The position numbers and the translations under genes are program-made. DNA of 64,000 nt from Stutzerimonas stutzeri (GTDB taxonomy: Bacteria; Pseudomonadota; Gammaproteobacteria; Pseudomonadales; Pseudomonadaceae), in NCBI RefSeq assembly GCF_009789555.1, contig NZ_CP046902.1, positions 2,000,001 to 2,064,000 of the forward strand, in the 5' to 3' direction. Below the pieces are notes generated by a model, which was given only the letters and a program-made list of their open reading frames with translations, made no database searches and had not been told where the DNA came from. This document shows positions 15,922 to 23,813 of the stretch, in pieces (within the stretch, counting starts at the first letter, position 1; the number at the start of each line of letters is the position of its first letter).

Positions 15922-18756
15922 TCACAGGCTGGCGATGCGTTCGCGCTGTGCCATCAATCGGGCTCTGGCCTGTTCGGCCTCGGCCAGCTTGGCGCGCTCC
16001 TTGTCGATCACTTCTGCTGGCGCCTTGTCGACGAAGCCGGCGTTGCCGAGCTTGCCGCCGACACGTTTCACTTCGCCATCCAGCTTGCCGATTTCCTTGT
16101 CGAGGCGCGCGAGCTCGGCATCCTTGTCGATCAGCCCGGCCATCGGTACCAGCACCTGCATGTCATCGACCAGTGTGGTGGCGCTGAGCGGCGGCTCTTC
16201 GCCCGCGTCGAGGATGCGAATGCTTTCGAGCTTGGCCAGCTTCTTCAGCAGCGGTTCGTTATCGGCCAGTCGGCGGCGATCCGTTGCTGACGCGTTGCCG
16301 AGGACCACGTCGATACGCTTGGCCATGGAGATGTTCATTTCGCCGCGAATCTGGCGAATGCCGAGCATGAACGCCTTGACCCACTCGATATCGCCTTCGG
16401 CGGCCTCGTCGAGGCGTTCAGGGTTGAATTCCGGCCAGGGCTGCAGCATCAGGGTCGGACCGGACTTGCCCGCCAGCGGCGCGACGCGCTGCCAGATTTC
16501 TTCGGTGATGAAGGGCATGAACGGGTGCGCCAGGCGCAACGCGGTTTCCAGAACACGTACCAGGGTACGACGGGTGCCGCGCTGGCGCTCGGCGCTGGCG
16601 GTTTCGTCCCAGAGTACCGGTTTCACCAGCTCCAGGTACCAGGCGCAGTATTCGTCCCAGATGAATTCGTAGAGCGCCTGGGCGGCCAGGTCGAAGCGGA
16701 AGGCCTCGAGCTGGCGGGTCACTTCGGCCTCGGTACGCTGCAGGGCCGAAATGATCCAGCGGTCGACCGGAGACAGCTCGACCGGCGCCTCATCCACACC
16801 GGTGTCCTTGCCTTCGGTGTTCTCGAAGACGAAGTTCGCGGCATTCCAGATCTTGTTGCAGAAGTTGCGATAACCCTCGACGCGCCCCATGTCGAACTTG
16901 ACGTCGCGGCCGGTCGAGGCCAACGAACAGAAGGTGAAGCGCAGGGCATCGGTGCCGTAGCTGGCGATGCCTTCAGGGAACTCGGCACGGGTCTGCTTGG
17001 CGATCTTTTCGGCGAGCTTGGGCTGCATCATGCCGCTGGTGCGCTTGGTCAGCAGTTCGTCGAGCGTAATGCCGTCGACAATGTCCAGCGGATCGAGCAC
17101 GTTGCCCTTGGATTTGGACATCTTCTGGCCCTGCCCGTCACGGACCAGGCCGTGCACATAGACAGTCTTGAACGGAATCTGCCCGGTCAGGTGAGTCGAC
17201 AACATGATCATGCGGGCGACCCAGAAGAAAATGATGTCAAAGCCGGTGACCAGCACATCGGTCGGGTGGAACGTCTTGAGGAAGTCAGTCTGCTCGGGCC
17301 AGCCGAGGGTGGAGAAGGTCCACAGGCCGGAACTGAACCAAGTGTCCAGCACGTCTTCGTCCTGGCGCAGTTCGATCTGGTTACCGAGGTTATAGCGGGT
17401 GCGCGCCTCCATCTCGTCGCGGCCGACATACACGTTGCCGGCCTCGTCGTACCAGGCCGGGATGCGATGGCCCCACCAGAGCTGACGGCTGATGCACCAG
17501 TCCTGGATATCGCGCATCCAGCTGAAATACATGTTTTCGTACTGTTTGGGCACGAACTGGATATCGCCGTTTTCGACCGCCTTGATCGCCTTTTCCGCCA
17601 GCGGCTTGGTGGAGACATACCACTGATCGGTCAGCCAGGGTTCGATGATGGTGCCGGAGCGATCGCCGCGCGGCACCTTCAGCGCATGATCGTCGATTTT
17701 TTCGAGCAGGCTCATGGCCTCGAACTCGGCGACGATGGCCTTGCGTGCATCGAAGCGATCCATGTGCGCGTAGCCGTCGGGCAAGCTGGCGTCGACCTTG
17801 TCGTTCGGCGTGCCGTCGATGTTGAACACTTGCGCGCGGGCCAGGATCGCGGCGTTGCGGTCGAAGATGTTGATCAGGGGCAGGCGATGACGCTTGCCCA
17901 CTTCATAGTCGTTGAAATCGTGGGCCGGGGTGATCTTCACGCAGCCGGTGCCGAACTCGAGATCGACATAGTCATCGGCGATGATCGGGATCAGGCGATT
18001 GACCAGCGGCAGCATGATGTGCCGGCCGATCAGGTTCTTGTAGCGCTCATCCTGCGGGTGCACGGCCACGGCGGCGTCGCCGAGCATGGTTTCCGGGCGG
18101 GTGGTGGCCACGACCAGGTAATCCTGGCCATCGGCCGTCCTGCAGCCGTCAGCCAGCGGATAGCGCAGATGCCAGAGGTGGCCCTTCTCGTCGTGGTTTT
18201 CGACTTCCAGATCGGAGATGGCGGTATGCAGTTTGGTGTCCCAGTTGACCAGGCGCTTGCCGCGGTAGATCAGGCCGTCTTCGTGCAGCCGGACGAAGGC
18301 CTCCTTCACGGCGTTGGACAGGCCCGCGTCCATGGTGAAGCGCTCGCGCGACCAGTCCACGGAGGAACCCAGGCGACGGATCTGACGGGTGATGTTGCCG
18401 CCCGATTCATCCTTCCATTGCCACACTTTCTCGAGAAACTTCTCACGACCCAGATCGTGGCGGCTGATGCCTTGCGCGCCCAGTTGGCGCTCAACCACCA
18501 TCTGTGTCGCGATGCCGGCGTGGTCGGTCCCCGGCTGCCACAGCGTATTGCGACCTTGCATCCGGCGGAAACGGATCAGCGCATCCATGATCGCATTGTT
18601 GAAACCGTGGCCCATGTGCAGGCTGCCGGTGACATTCGGCGGCGGGATCATGATGGTGTAGGGCTCGCCTGAACCCTGGGGGGCGAAATAGTTGTTCGAC
18701 TCCCAGGTCTGATACCAGGAAGTTTCGATGGCGTGCGGCTGGTAGGTCTTGTCCAT
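15922..18756 (-). CDS. valS: ValS, valyl-tRNA synthetase
   Basis: A class I aminoacyl-tRNA synthetase of 944 residues that charges tRNA(Val). The ATP-binding HIGH motif appears as PPPNVTGSLHMGHGF at about residues 38-52 and the KMSKS motif as QKMSKSKGNVLDP. Between them lies the editing (CP1) domain with VATTRPETMLGD, which clears Thr-tRNA(Val). The anticodon-binding domain follows, with HPFMPFITEEIW, and the C-terminus carries the valine-specific coiled-coil arm (ELARLDKEIGKLDGEVKRV). Length is normal. In pseudomonads the order pepA-holC-small gene-valS is usual, and all four are codirectional here. Confidence 0.98.
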   Translation of the reverse strand: MDKTYQPHAIETSWYQTWESNNYFAPQGSGEPYTIMIPPPNVTGSLHMGHGFNNAIMDALIRFRRMQGRNTLWQPGTDHAGIATQMVVERQLGAQGISRHDLGREKFLEKVWQWKDESGGNITRQIRRLGSSVDWSRERFTMDAGLSNAVKEAFVRLHEDGLIYRGKRLVNWDTKLHTAISDLEVENHDEKGHLWHLRYPLADGCRTADGQDYLVVATTRPETMLGDAAVAVHPQDERYKNLIGRHIMLPLVNRLIPIIADDYVDLEFGTGCVKITPAHDFNDYEVGKRHRLPLINIFDRNAAILARAQVFNIDGTPNDKVDASLPDGYAHMDRFDARKAIVAEFEAMSLLEKIDDHALKVPRGDRSGTIIEPWLTDQWYVSTKPLAEKAIKAVENGDIQFVPKQYENMYFSWMRDIQDWCISRQLWWGHRIPAWYDEAGNVYVGRDEMEARTRYNLGNQIELRQDEDVLDTWFSSGLWTFSTLGWPEQTDFLKTFHPTDVLVTGFDIIFFWVARMIMLSTHLTGQIPFKTVYVHGLVRDGQGQKMSKSKGNVLDPLDIVDGITLDELLTKRTSGMMQPKLAEKIAKQTRAEFPEGIASYGTDALRFTFCSLASTGRDVKFDMGRVEGYRNFCNKIWNAANFVFENTEGKDTGVDEAPVELSPVDRWIISALQRTEAEVTRQLEAFRFDLAAQALYEFIWDEYCAWYLELVKPVLWDETASAERQRGTRRTLVRVLETALRLAHPFMPFITEEIWQRVAPLAGKSGPTLMLQPWPEFNPERLDEAAEGDIEWVKAFMLGIRQIRGEMNISMAKRIDVVLGNASATDRRRLADNEPLLKKLAKLESIRILDAGEEPPLSATTLVDDMQVLVPMAGLIDKDAELARLDKEIGKLDGEVKRVGGKLGNAGFVDKAPAEVIDKERAKLAEAEQARARLMAQRERIASL

Positions 18757-18914
18757 GCGGCGGGACCCTTAGAACGGCTGATCGGAAAAGCGGGCCAGTA
18801 TAAAGGCAAAGTGCGCGTGGGGCAGGTTCAGGATGACGCTTTTATCCGCGGGCAGGCCATGCGTCCGCCGCGTCGGGCGCAGGAGGGTCGCGGGGCCGCC
18901 CGGCAGGGCGTCGC

Positions 18915-19283
18915 TCAGGTGCGTTGAGTCTTGATCAACTGCTCGGCCTTCGCTTCCAGGCGGCTGCGCAGTTCGGCTTCGATCTGCGGGACGAAATCGT
19001 CGATGACATCTTGCAGGATCAGTTGCGCGGCGGTGCGCAGTTCATGGTCGAGGTGGCGTTCGGCAAGGGTGCGAAAGGCCGTCCGTACGGCCGGCTCGCG
19101 CGGCTCGATCTCGGGGCGCGCGGCCATGTCCGGCGCACGCTCGACAACATCCGAAAGCAGCGGAATGCTGTCCGGGTCCACTGTTTCATTCAACACAGGA
19201 GGGTCCTGATCGCCGAGCAGGGCGCGGATCGATTCCAGGTCGTCGAGAAGGTGGGCGGCTTTGCTGGGCGGTGTTTGTGTCAT
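18915..19283 (-). CDS. Conserved small protein between holC and valS
   Basis: A 122-residue acidic protein, without signal peptide or membrane segments. The N-terminal half is disordered-looking and rich in D, E and P (DDLESIRALLGDQDPP). The C-terminal half is strongly helical (DHELRTAAQLILQDVIDDFVPQIEAELRSRLEAKAEQLI) and looks able to form a coiled coil. Its fixed place between holC and valS suggests conservation in pseudomonads, where it is sometimes linked to the DNA polymerase III chi gene only by position. No function can be assigned. Confidence 0.75.
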   Translation of the reverse strand: MTQTPPSKAAHLLDDLESIRALLGDQDPPVLNETVDPDSIPLLSDVVERAPDMAARPEIEPREPAVRTAFRTLAERHLDHELRTAAQLILQDVIDDFVPQIEAELRSRLEAKAEQLIKTQRT

Positions 19284-19411
19284 GTACGGTTGCTTCCGGA
19301 GATAAGGCGTCCAAGCGGGTCCTGGCGCGCCTGAAACGGGCGCGGGCCCGATCGCTATCGTTGTTGACCGGCTGCAGAGGCGGTGAGTTCGCGACGCTCT
19401 GCCAGCGTTCG

Positions 19412-19831
19412 CTACAACTCGACCCTCTTGGGATCATAGCCGCGCTGCCGATAGAGTCGAAAATTGTCCCGGCAGACGGTCAGTAGCTCGGGCTGCTGGT
19501 TGACGATCTCGATCACCCGGCTGAACTGGTCGGTATGCGGCGACAGGGTCGGCGACAGGTTGATCAGCAGGCCCTGCGGGGTGGCCGGCGGCTGATCGGT
19601 GCCGATGACCACAGGCGCGAGGGGATCGTCGTCATGCTGTTCATGGGGAACGAAGCGCTCGGCGCGAAAGCTCCACAACAGCGCGTCCAATTCGCTGCAC
19701 TGGACGTTGTCCTGGCAGCGAATGAAGACCGGCATGCCGTGCTGCCAGCCCTTGCTCGCCAGCTGGCAGGCCGCTCGGGCACGGCCTGCCGGTTCGCTGT
19801 CGGGCAATACGTAGAACTCGATGCGCGTCAT
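19412..19831 (-). CDS. holC: HolC, DNA polymerase III chi subunit
   Basis: A 139-residue chi subunit of the DNA polymerase III holoenzyme clamp-loader complex. Chi binds psi and the C-terminus of SSB, linking the replisome to SSB-coated lagging-strand DNA. The N-terminal strand TRIEFYVLPD, the segment ACQLASKGWQHGMPVFIRCQD and the LLWSFRAERFVPHE stretch are typical. It starts 22 bases after pepA's stop and is likely cotranscribed with it. Confidence 0.93.
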   Translation of the reverse strand: MTRIEFYVLPDSEPAGRARAACQLASKGWQHGMPVFIRCQDNVQCSELDALLWSFRAERFVPHEQHDDDPLAPVVIGTDQPPATPQGLLINLSPTLSPHTDQFSRVIEIVNQQPELLTVCRDNFRLYRQRGYDPKRVEL

Positions 19832-19853
19832 GCCCTGTTTCCGCTCGTCTGTC

Positions 19854-21347
19854 TCATGCCGGCTCGGCTCGATCCAGCAGATATTGCGTCAGCAAGGGTA
19901 CCGGGCGCCCAGTGGCGCCTTTTTCCTTGCCGCCACTGATCCAGGCCGTCCCGGCGACGTCCAGATGGGCCCAGGGATAGGCTTTGGTGAAACGCGACAG
20001 GAAGCACGCAGCGGTGATGGTGCCGGCCTTGGGTCCTCCGATGTTGGCGATGTCGGCGAAGGGGCTGTCGAGCTGCTCCTGGTATTCATCGAACAGTGGC
20101 AGTTGCCACGCCCGGTCGTCCGCTTTCTGGCCGGCACCAAGGACCTGTTGCAGCAACTCGTCATTGTTACCGAGCAGGCCGGAGGTGTGGCTGCCCAGGG
20201 CGACGATGCAGGCGCCGGTAAGCGTGGCGACATCGATCACGGCGCGTGGCTTGAAGCGCTCTGCGTAGGTCAGGGTGTCGCACAGCACCAGACGGCCTTC
20301 GGCATCGGTATTGAGGATCTCGACTGTCTGGCCGCTGAGGGTGGTCACGATGTCGCCGGGGCGCGTCGCGTTGCCGCTGGGCATGTTCTCCGCGCAGGCG
20401 AGCAGGCCGACCAGGTTGATCGGCAGTTGCAGTTCGAGCGCGGCACGGAAGGTGCCGAGTACGCTGGCGGCACCGCACATGTCGTACTTCATTTCGTCCA
20501 TGCCCTGGCCGGGCTTGAGGCTGATGCCACCTGTATCGAAGGTGATGCCTTTGCCAACCAGCGCATAGGGTTGCTCGCCTTTCTTGCCACCGTTGTACTG
20601 CATGACGACCATGCAGCCCGGCTGCTCGCTGCCCTGGGAGACGGCAAGAAACGAGCCGGCGCCAAGCTCGCGCAGTTTTTTCTCGTCCAGCACCTCGACT
20701 TTCAGGCCCTTGAAGGTCTTGCCGAGCTGCCTGGCCTGCTCAGCCATGTAGTTGGGATGGCAGATATTGGGTGGCAGGTTGCCCAGGTCGCGGGCGAAGC
20801 TCATGCCTGCGGCAATCGCAGCGGCATGACGTGCGGCTTGCTCGACCCGCGGCTGCTCCGCCTTGTCTGCCAGCAGAATGATCTTGCTCAGCGCCGGCGC
20901 GTCGTTCTTCTTGCTCTTGAATTGGTCGAATACATACTGACCGTCCGCCAGTACCTCGACCAGCATCCGCGCGCTCGCATAGGTGTCGCGGTCCTTGACC
21001 TGGATGTCCTGCAAGGCAAAGGTCGCATCGCTGCCGCCAAGACCCTTGAGCACGCCCAGTGCAGCGCCGGCGACCTTGCGCCACTGGCGGGCGTCCAGTT
21101 CTCCATCCTTGCCGATACCGACCAGCAGGACGCGTTCGGCCTTGAGTGCCGGCAGGCTGTGCAGCAGCAAGGTCTGGCCCGGCTTGCCTTGCAGGTCTCC
21201 GCGCTTGAGCACTGCGCTGATAGCGCCGCCACTGGCCTGATCCACGCTCTGCGCAGCGGCGCCGAGCAGTTGATTCTCACCGACCGGCAGAACCAGAGTG
21301 GCTGTTTTTGCTGCAGCTGCTTTGGTGTTTTTTACAACGAATTCCAT
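19854..21347 (-). CDS. pepA: PepA, leucyl aminopeptidase
   Basis: A hexameric dizinc/manganese M17 leucine aminopeptidase of 497 residues that removes N-terminal residues from peptides. In several bacteria it also binds DNA. The M17 signature NTDAEGRLVLCD is visible at about residues 345-356, with the metal-ligand region GKGITFDTGGISLKPG upstream. The frame is open to 21368, but the ATG at 21347 (MEFVVKNTKAAAAK) is preferred as the family start. pepA and lptF are usually divergent neighbours in gammaproteobacteria, but here about 2.4 kb of other DNA lies between them. Confidence 0.97.
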   Translation of the reverse strand: MEFVVKNTKAAAAKTATLVLPVGENQLLGAAAQSVDQASGGAISAVLKRGDLQGKPGQTLLLHSLPALKAERVLLVGIGKDGELDARQWRKVAGAALGVLKGLGGSDATFALQDIQVKDRDTYASARMLVEVLADGQYVFDQFKSKKNDAPALSKIILLADKAEQPRVEQAARHAAAIAAGMSFARDLGNLPPNICHPNYMAEQARQLGKTFKGLKVEVLDEKKLRELGAGSFLAVSQGSEQPGCMVVMQYNGGKKGEQPYALVGKGITFDTGGISLKPGQGMDEMKYDMCGAASVLGTFRAALELQLPINLVGLLACAENMPSGNATRPGDIVTTLSGQTVEILNTDAEGRLVLCDTLTYAERFKPRAVIDVATLTGACIVALGSHTSGLLGNNDELLQQVLGAGQKADDRAWQLPLFDEYQEQLDSPFADIANIGGPKAGTITAACFLSRFTKAYPWAHLDVAGTAWISGGKEKGATGRPVPLLTQYLLDRAEPA

Positions 21348-21429
21348 GGCGTCGAGTCCCCAAGACAAAGAGTCGGGTTTGCAGAATGATTCTGAGGATA
21401 TACCGAAGGGCCTGCGCGCTCGCGGCCTT

Positions 21430-21719
21430 TAGAGCGGTGACGTTTCCGTCTGTACCCCGTTTGTTACCCGCTGGCTCCCTTGGCAGCCTGGCCAATTCAG
21501 ACCAGTCGGACAGTACGTGGATCCACTCGCGTGCCTGCTCAACAGCATTTCCACGAGCTGCCCAGGCCAATGGGCAATGGACGCCACGTGCATTCCAGGC
21601 ATCACCCGGAGCGTTGCGTCAGTGTGCCTTGTATCGTACAGACGGCGCGGACGAATGCCCAGTGCGGCCAAGGCCTCTTCCCGGGATCCGGTGCGGCCGG
21701 CCTGACGCGCAGCGAGGCC
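21430..21719 (-). pseudogene. Degenerate tyrosine recombinase (phage-type integrase) remnant with a frameshift
   Basis: One minus-strand frame encodes ALGIRPRRLYDTRHTDAT, then GMHVASIAHWPG and VEMLLSRHA, the catalytic C-terminal pattern of phage-type integrases (R-R-x-Y-x-T-R-H-T-x-A-T ... GM-x-x-x-x-I-A-x-x-x-G ... ML-x-x-Y-A). At about 21534-21540 the similarity moves to another minus frame, which reads REWIHVLSDWSELARL, the usual tail of this integrase group. So the sequence is frameshifted, and the core and N-terminal domains are missing. The GH of the Q-L-G-H box and the nucleophile tyrosine are altered. It is non-functional and marks a past integration next to pepA. Confidence 0.7.
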
Positions 21720-21911
21720 GTGAAGCGTCGTGCCATCGGCCAGACCGGCCGGCGATGAATGTCGAGGGGTTGTCGAATTCACAGGGTCGCGTACGACTAG
21801 ATCAGCAATGACCGAAAGAGCAGTATCCGCGAACCCGCAGTTGGCCGTGATCAAACGGTACGCCCCCCGGCCCGCACATGCAGGACCGTGCGCCTATCAT
21901 GGAGACCCGAA

Positions 21912-22391
21912 ATGACCCACAAAAACACCATCTGCCTCTGGTATGACGGCACCGCACTCGAGGCAGCGACGTTCTATGCCGAAACCTTCCCGGACAGCGC
22001 AGTGGGTGCTGTTCATCACGCCCCAGACGACTATCCGTCGGGCAAGCAGGGCGATGTCCTGACCGTCGAGTTCACGGTGATGGGCATCCCTTGCCTCGGA
22101 CTTAACGGGGGGCCGGCGTTCAAACATAACGAGGCGTTCTCGTTCCAGGTTGCGACCGACGACCAAGCCGAGACGGACCGCCTGTGGAATGCGATTGTTG
22201 GTAACGGCGGCCAGGAAAGCGAATGTGGCTGGTGCAAAGACAAATGGGGCCTGTCGTGGCAAATCACGCCGCGCGTTTTGACGGCGGCGTATACCAGCCC
22301 TGATCGAGAGGCGGCCAAGCGCGCGTTCGCAGCGATGATGGGCATGCAAAAGATCGACATCGCGGTGATCGAGGCGGCGTTGAAGGGTTGA
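21912..22391 (+). CDS. VOC-family protein (PhnB/3-demethylubiquinone methyltransferase-like fold)
   Basis: A 159-residue vicinal-oxygen-chelate protein. The order of strands and the stretches TICLWYDGTALEAATFYAETF (residues about 4-24), FTVMGIPCLGLNGGP and NEAFSFQVATDDQAETDRLWNAI match the PhnB-like VOC group. CGWCKDKWGLSWQITP at about residues 109-124 is the usual C-terminal signature of this group. Such proteins are often annotated as 3-demethylubiquinone-9 methyltransferase-like, but enzyme activity is not established. The start at 21912 has GGAG seven bases upstream. It lies just beyond the integrase remnant and is probably part of the same acquired segment. Confidence 0.82.
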   Translation: MTHKNTICLWYDGTALEAATFYAETFPDSAVGAVHHAPDDYPSGKQGDVLTVEFTVMGIPCLGLNGGPAFKHNEAFSFQVATDDQAETDRLWNAIVGNGGQESECGWCKDKWGLSWQITPRVLTAAYTSPDREAAKRAFAAMMGMQKIDIAVIEAALKG

Positions 22392-22537
22392 CCCGTGCTT
22401 CGAACCGAGTGCCGTCGACGTGGCACCGTGTTGGCTGCCGGTGTTGCAGCAGCGGGGCGGCCGTTCGGGCGCTATCGAATCCATGCGGGTGCTTTGGCCG
22501 CTAGGTCGCAGACGGAGCCGGATGACCGCGCTTGGTG

Positions 22538-23011
22538 TCAGACAAAGCCGATCCAGCGGCCCGCCAGGAGGATCGAAAGCCAAAGGATGGCGGATGCCGC
22601 GGCCAGGGCGCGAACATGGACGGTTGGCTGGCCGCCGCACAAGGCGGTATCAAAGCGCTTGCCGTGATGCTGGAGTGCGATGTTGCCGATCGCGAGCACC
22701 AGCAATGCGGCCTTGCAGAGGAACGCTGGATTCTCGGCGTACTCCGCAGGCTTCACTGAGAACAACCATAGCCCCGTTATCACCGCAAGCGTGGCGCCCG
22801 CTGCCGCTACGCGTACAAGAAAGGGCCCGAGGATCGGCAGCTCTCGTCCGTGTGTCGAACGCAAAAGGAGCAAATCGAGCGGCAGGATTGCGCCTATGAG
22901 GAGCCCGATGCCAAGGATGTGAGCGGCGTTGACGAACAGATAGGCGATCCAGGATTCCTGCAGGAAGAGCGCACCGGGCCAGCCGGCAATTGATTGCAGA
23001 ACGCCTGCCAT
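22538..23011 (-). CDS. Small four-helix membrane protein (DUF2214/DUF6644-like)
   Basis: A 157-residue inner-membrane protein with about four hydrophobic segments: near residues 20-45 (SWIAYLFVNAAHILGIGLLIGA), 65-85, 93-110 and 135-155. The second histidine-bearing segment (NAAHILGIG) and the LQHHGKRFD loop could bind a ligand such as haem or metal, but this is a guess. It lies 10 bases after the stop of the DUF6152-type gene on the same strand, so the two form an operon. I recognise the general type only tentatively and cannot name a function. Confidence 0.65.
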   Translation of the reverse strand: MAGVLQSIAGWPGALFLQESWIAYLFVNAAHILGIGLLIGAILPLDLLLLRSTHGRELPILGPFLVRVAAAGATLAVITGLWLFSVKPAEYAENPAFLCKAALLVLAIGNIALQHHGKRFDTALCGGQPTVHVRALAAASAILWLSILLAGRWIGFV

Positions 23012-23021
23012 CGCCGTGTCG

Positions 23022-23459
23022 TCATTCCTTGATGCGTTCCGGATACATATCGTATTGCTTGCCGCCGACGGTAATGCGCACGGCTTTCATATGCGCTTCG
23101 TTCGGCTCTTTGGTGCGGTTGCCGAGTACGGTGATGTCATCTCCCTCTTTGGCGGTATCCGCGGTGAAGCCGGAACGTTGCGTCTGGTTCGGATTTCCCA
23201 GATCCACTTGCCACAAACGGCCATCTTGAGCCTTAACGCGCAGGACCGGATGAGGTGGCGCCATGGAAATCTCTGCAATCGTGCCCTTCAACTCCGACTG
23301 CTCTTCTTCCGCCCAGGCCCATCCGTGGTGAGCGAAGGCCTGCGTCGCAAACAGCACTGTCGCAATGACGCAAAGCATCAGGACGCTACGATGCGCAGCC
23401 TCGCGCGTCGTGAGGATGATGGCTCGGATGGCGGTTCGGCTTTCGCTTGATACCGGCAT
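23022..23459 (-). CDS. Periplasmic DUF6152-type protein
   Basis: A 145-residue exported protein. The N-terminal hydrophobic signal at about residues 26-43 (VLMLCVIATVLFATQAFA) ends before HHGWAWAEEEQSELKGTI, the His-His-Gly-Trp start typical of DUF6152 proteins. A small beta-barrel-like domain follows (LRVKAQDGRLWQVDLGNP, KEGDDITVLGNRTKEPNE). The start at 23459 is chosen because GGAG lies eight bases upstream; an ATG at 23378 would give a shorter signal. It is upstream of the four-helix membrane protein gene in an operon. The family has no assigned role, although the mature N-terminal HH suggests metal binding. Confidence 0.72.
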   Translation of the reverse strand: MPVSSESRTAIRAIILTTREAAHRSVLMLCVIATVLFATQAFAHHGWAWAEEEQSELKGTIAEISMAPPHPVLRVKAQDGRLWQVDLGNPNQTQRSGFTADTAKEGDDITVLGNRTKEPNEAHMKAVRITVGGKQYDMYPERIKE

Positions 23460-23619
23460 AAATCATGCTCCGGTGAGCGGATAATAGATGTGAGTCGACG
23501 CACTGGACCCAGTTCCCAGTCTTTACAGTAGAACAACTGCCGGGCTGGCGCCGCCCGTCACTGACATCGGATGCGTTGACGTTGGATCCCAGCGTCTCGC
23601 CGTATCGAACAGCCCGGTC

Positions 23620-23654
23620 CTTTCGCGCCTTCGGCTTTCCGTGACACGCGAAAG
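23620..23654. repeat. Inverted repeat upstream of lptF
   Basis: CTTTCGCG (23620-23627) and CGCGAAAG (23647-23654) form a perfect 8-bp inverted repeat with a 19-base spacer. It lies in the 354-base interval between the DUF6152-type gene and lptF. It could be a hairpin or an operator. Confidence 0.35.
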
Positions 23655-23704
23655 TAATCGCTGGATAATGCCGGGCTTATTTTCCGGTGGTTCGCTCGCC
23701 GGGG

Positions 23705-23736
23705 GCGTTGGAAGCGGCTACGTGACTTTCCAACGC
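23705..23736. repeat. Second inverted repeat upstream of lptF
   Basis: GCGTTGGAA (23705-23713) and TTCCAACGC (23728-23736) form a perfect 9-bp inverted repeat with a 14-base spacer, 78 bases before the lptF start. Apart from this and the repeat at 23620-23654, I see nothing definite in the interval 23460-23813, which must hold the promoters of both divergent genes. Confidence 0.4.
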
Positions 23737-23813
23737 TCCGTTGCGGCGGACCGGCTGCCTGGCGGCTGGTTCGAGCGTGGCCGCCGGAGCCTGACAACCC
23801 TGGAGTGTCCGGT

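Noticed and set aside
16525..18672. A 715-codon open frame on the plus strand opposite valS
   Set aside because: It lies wholly antisense to valS, is a by-product of GC-rich codon use, and has no recognisable domain.
19821..21389. A 522-codon open frame on the plus strand opposite pepA
   Set aside because: It is the antisense shadow of pepA, with no signal or domain.
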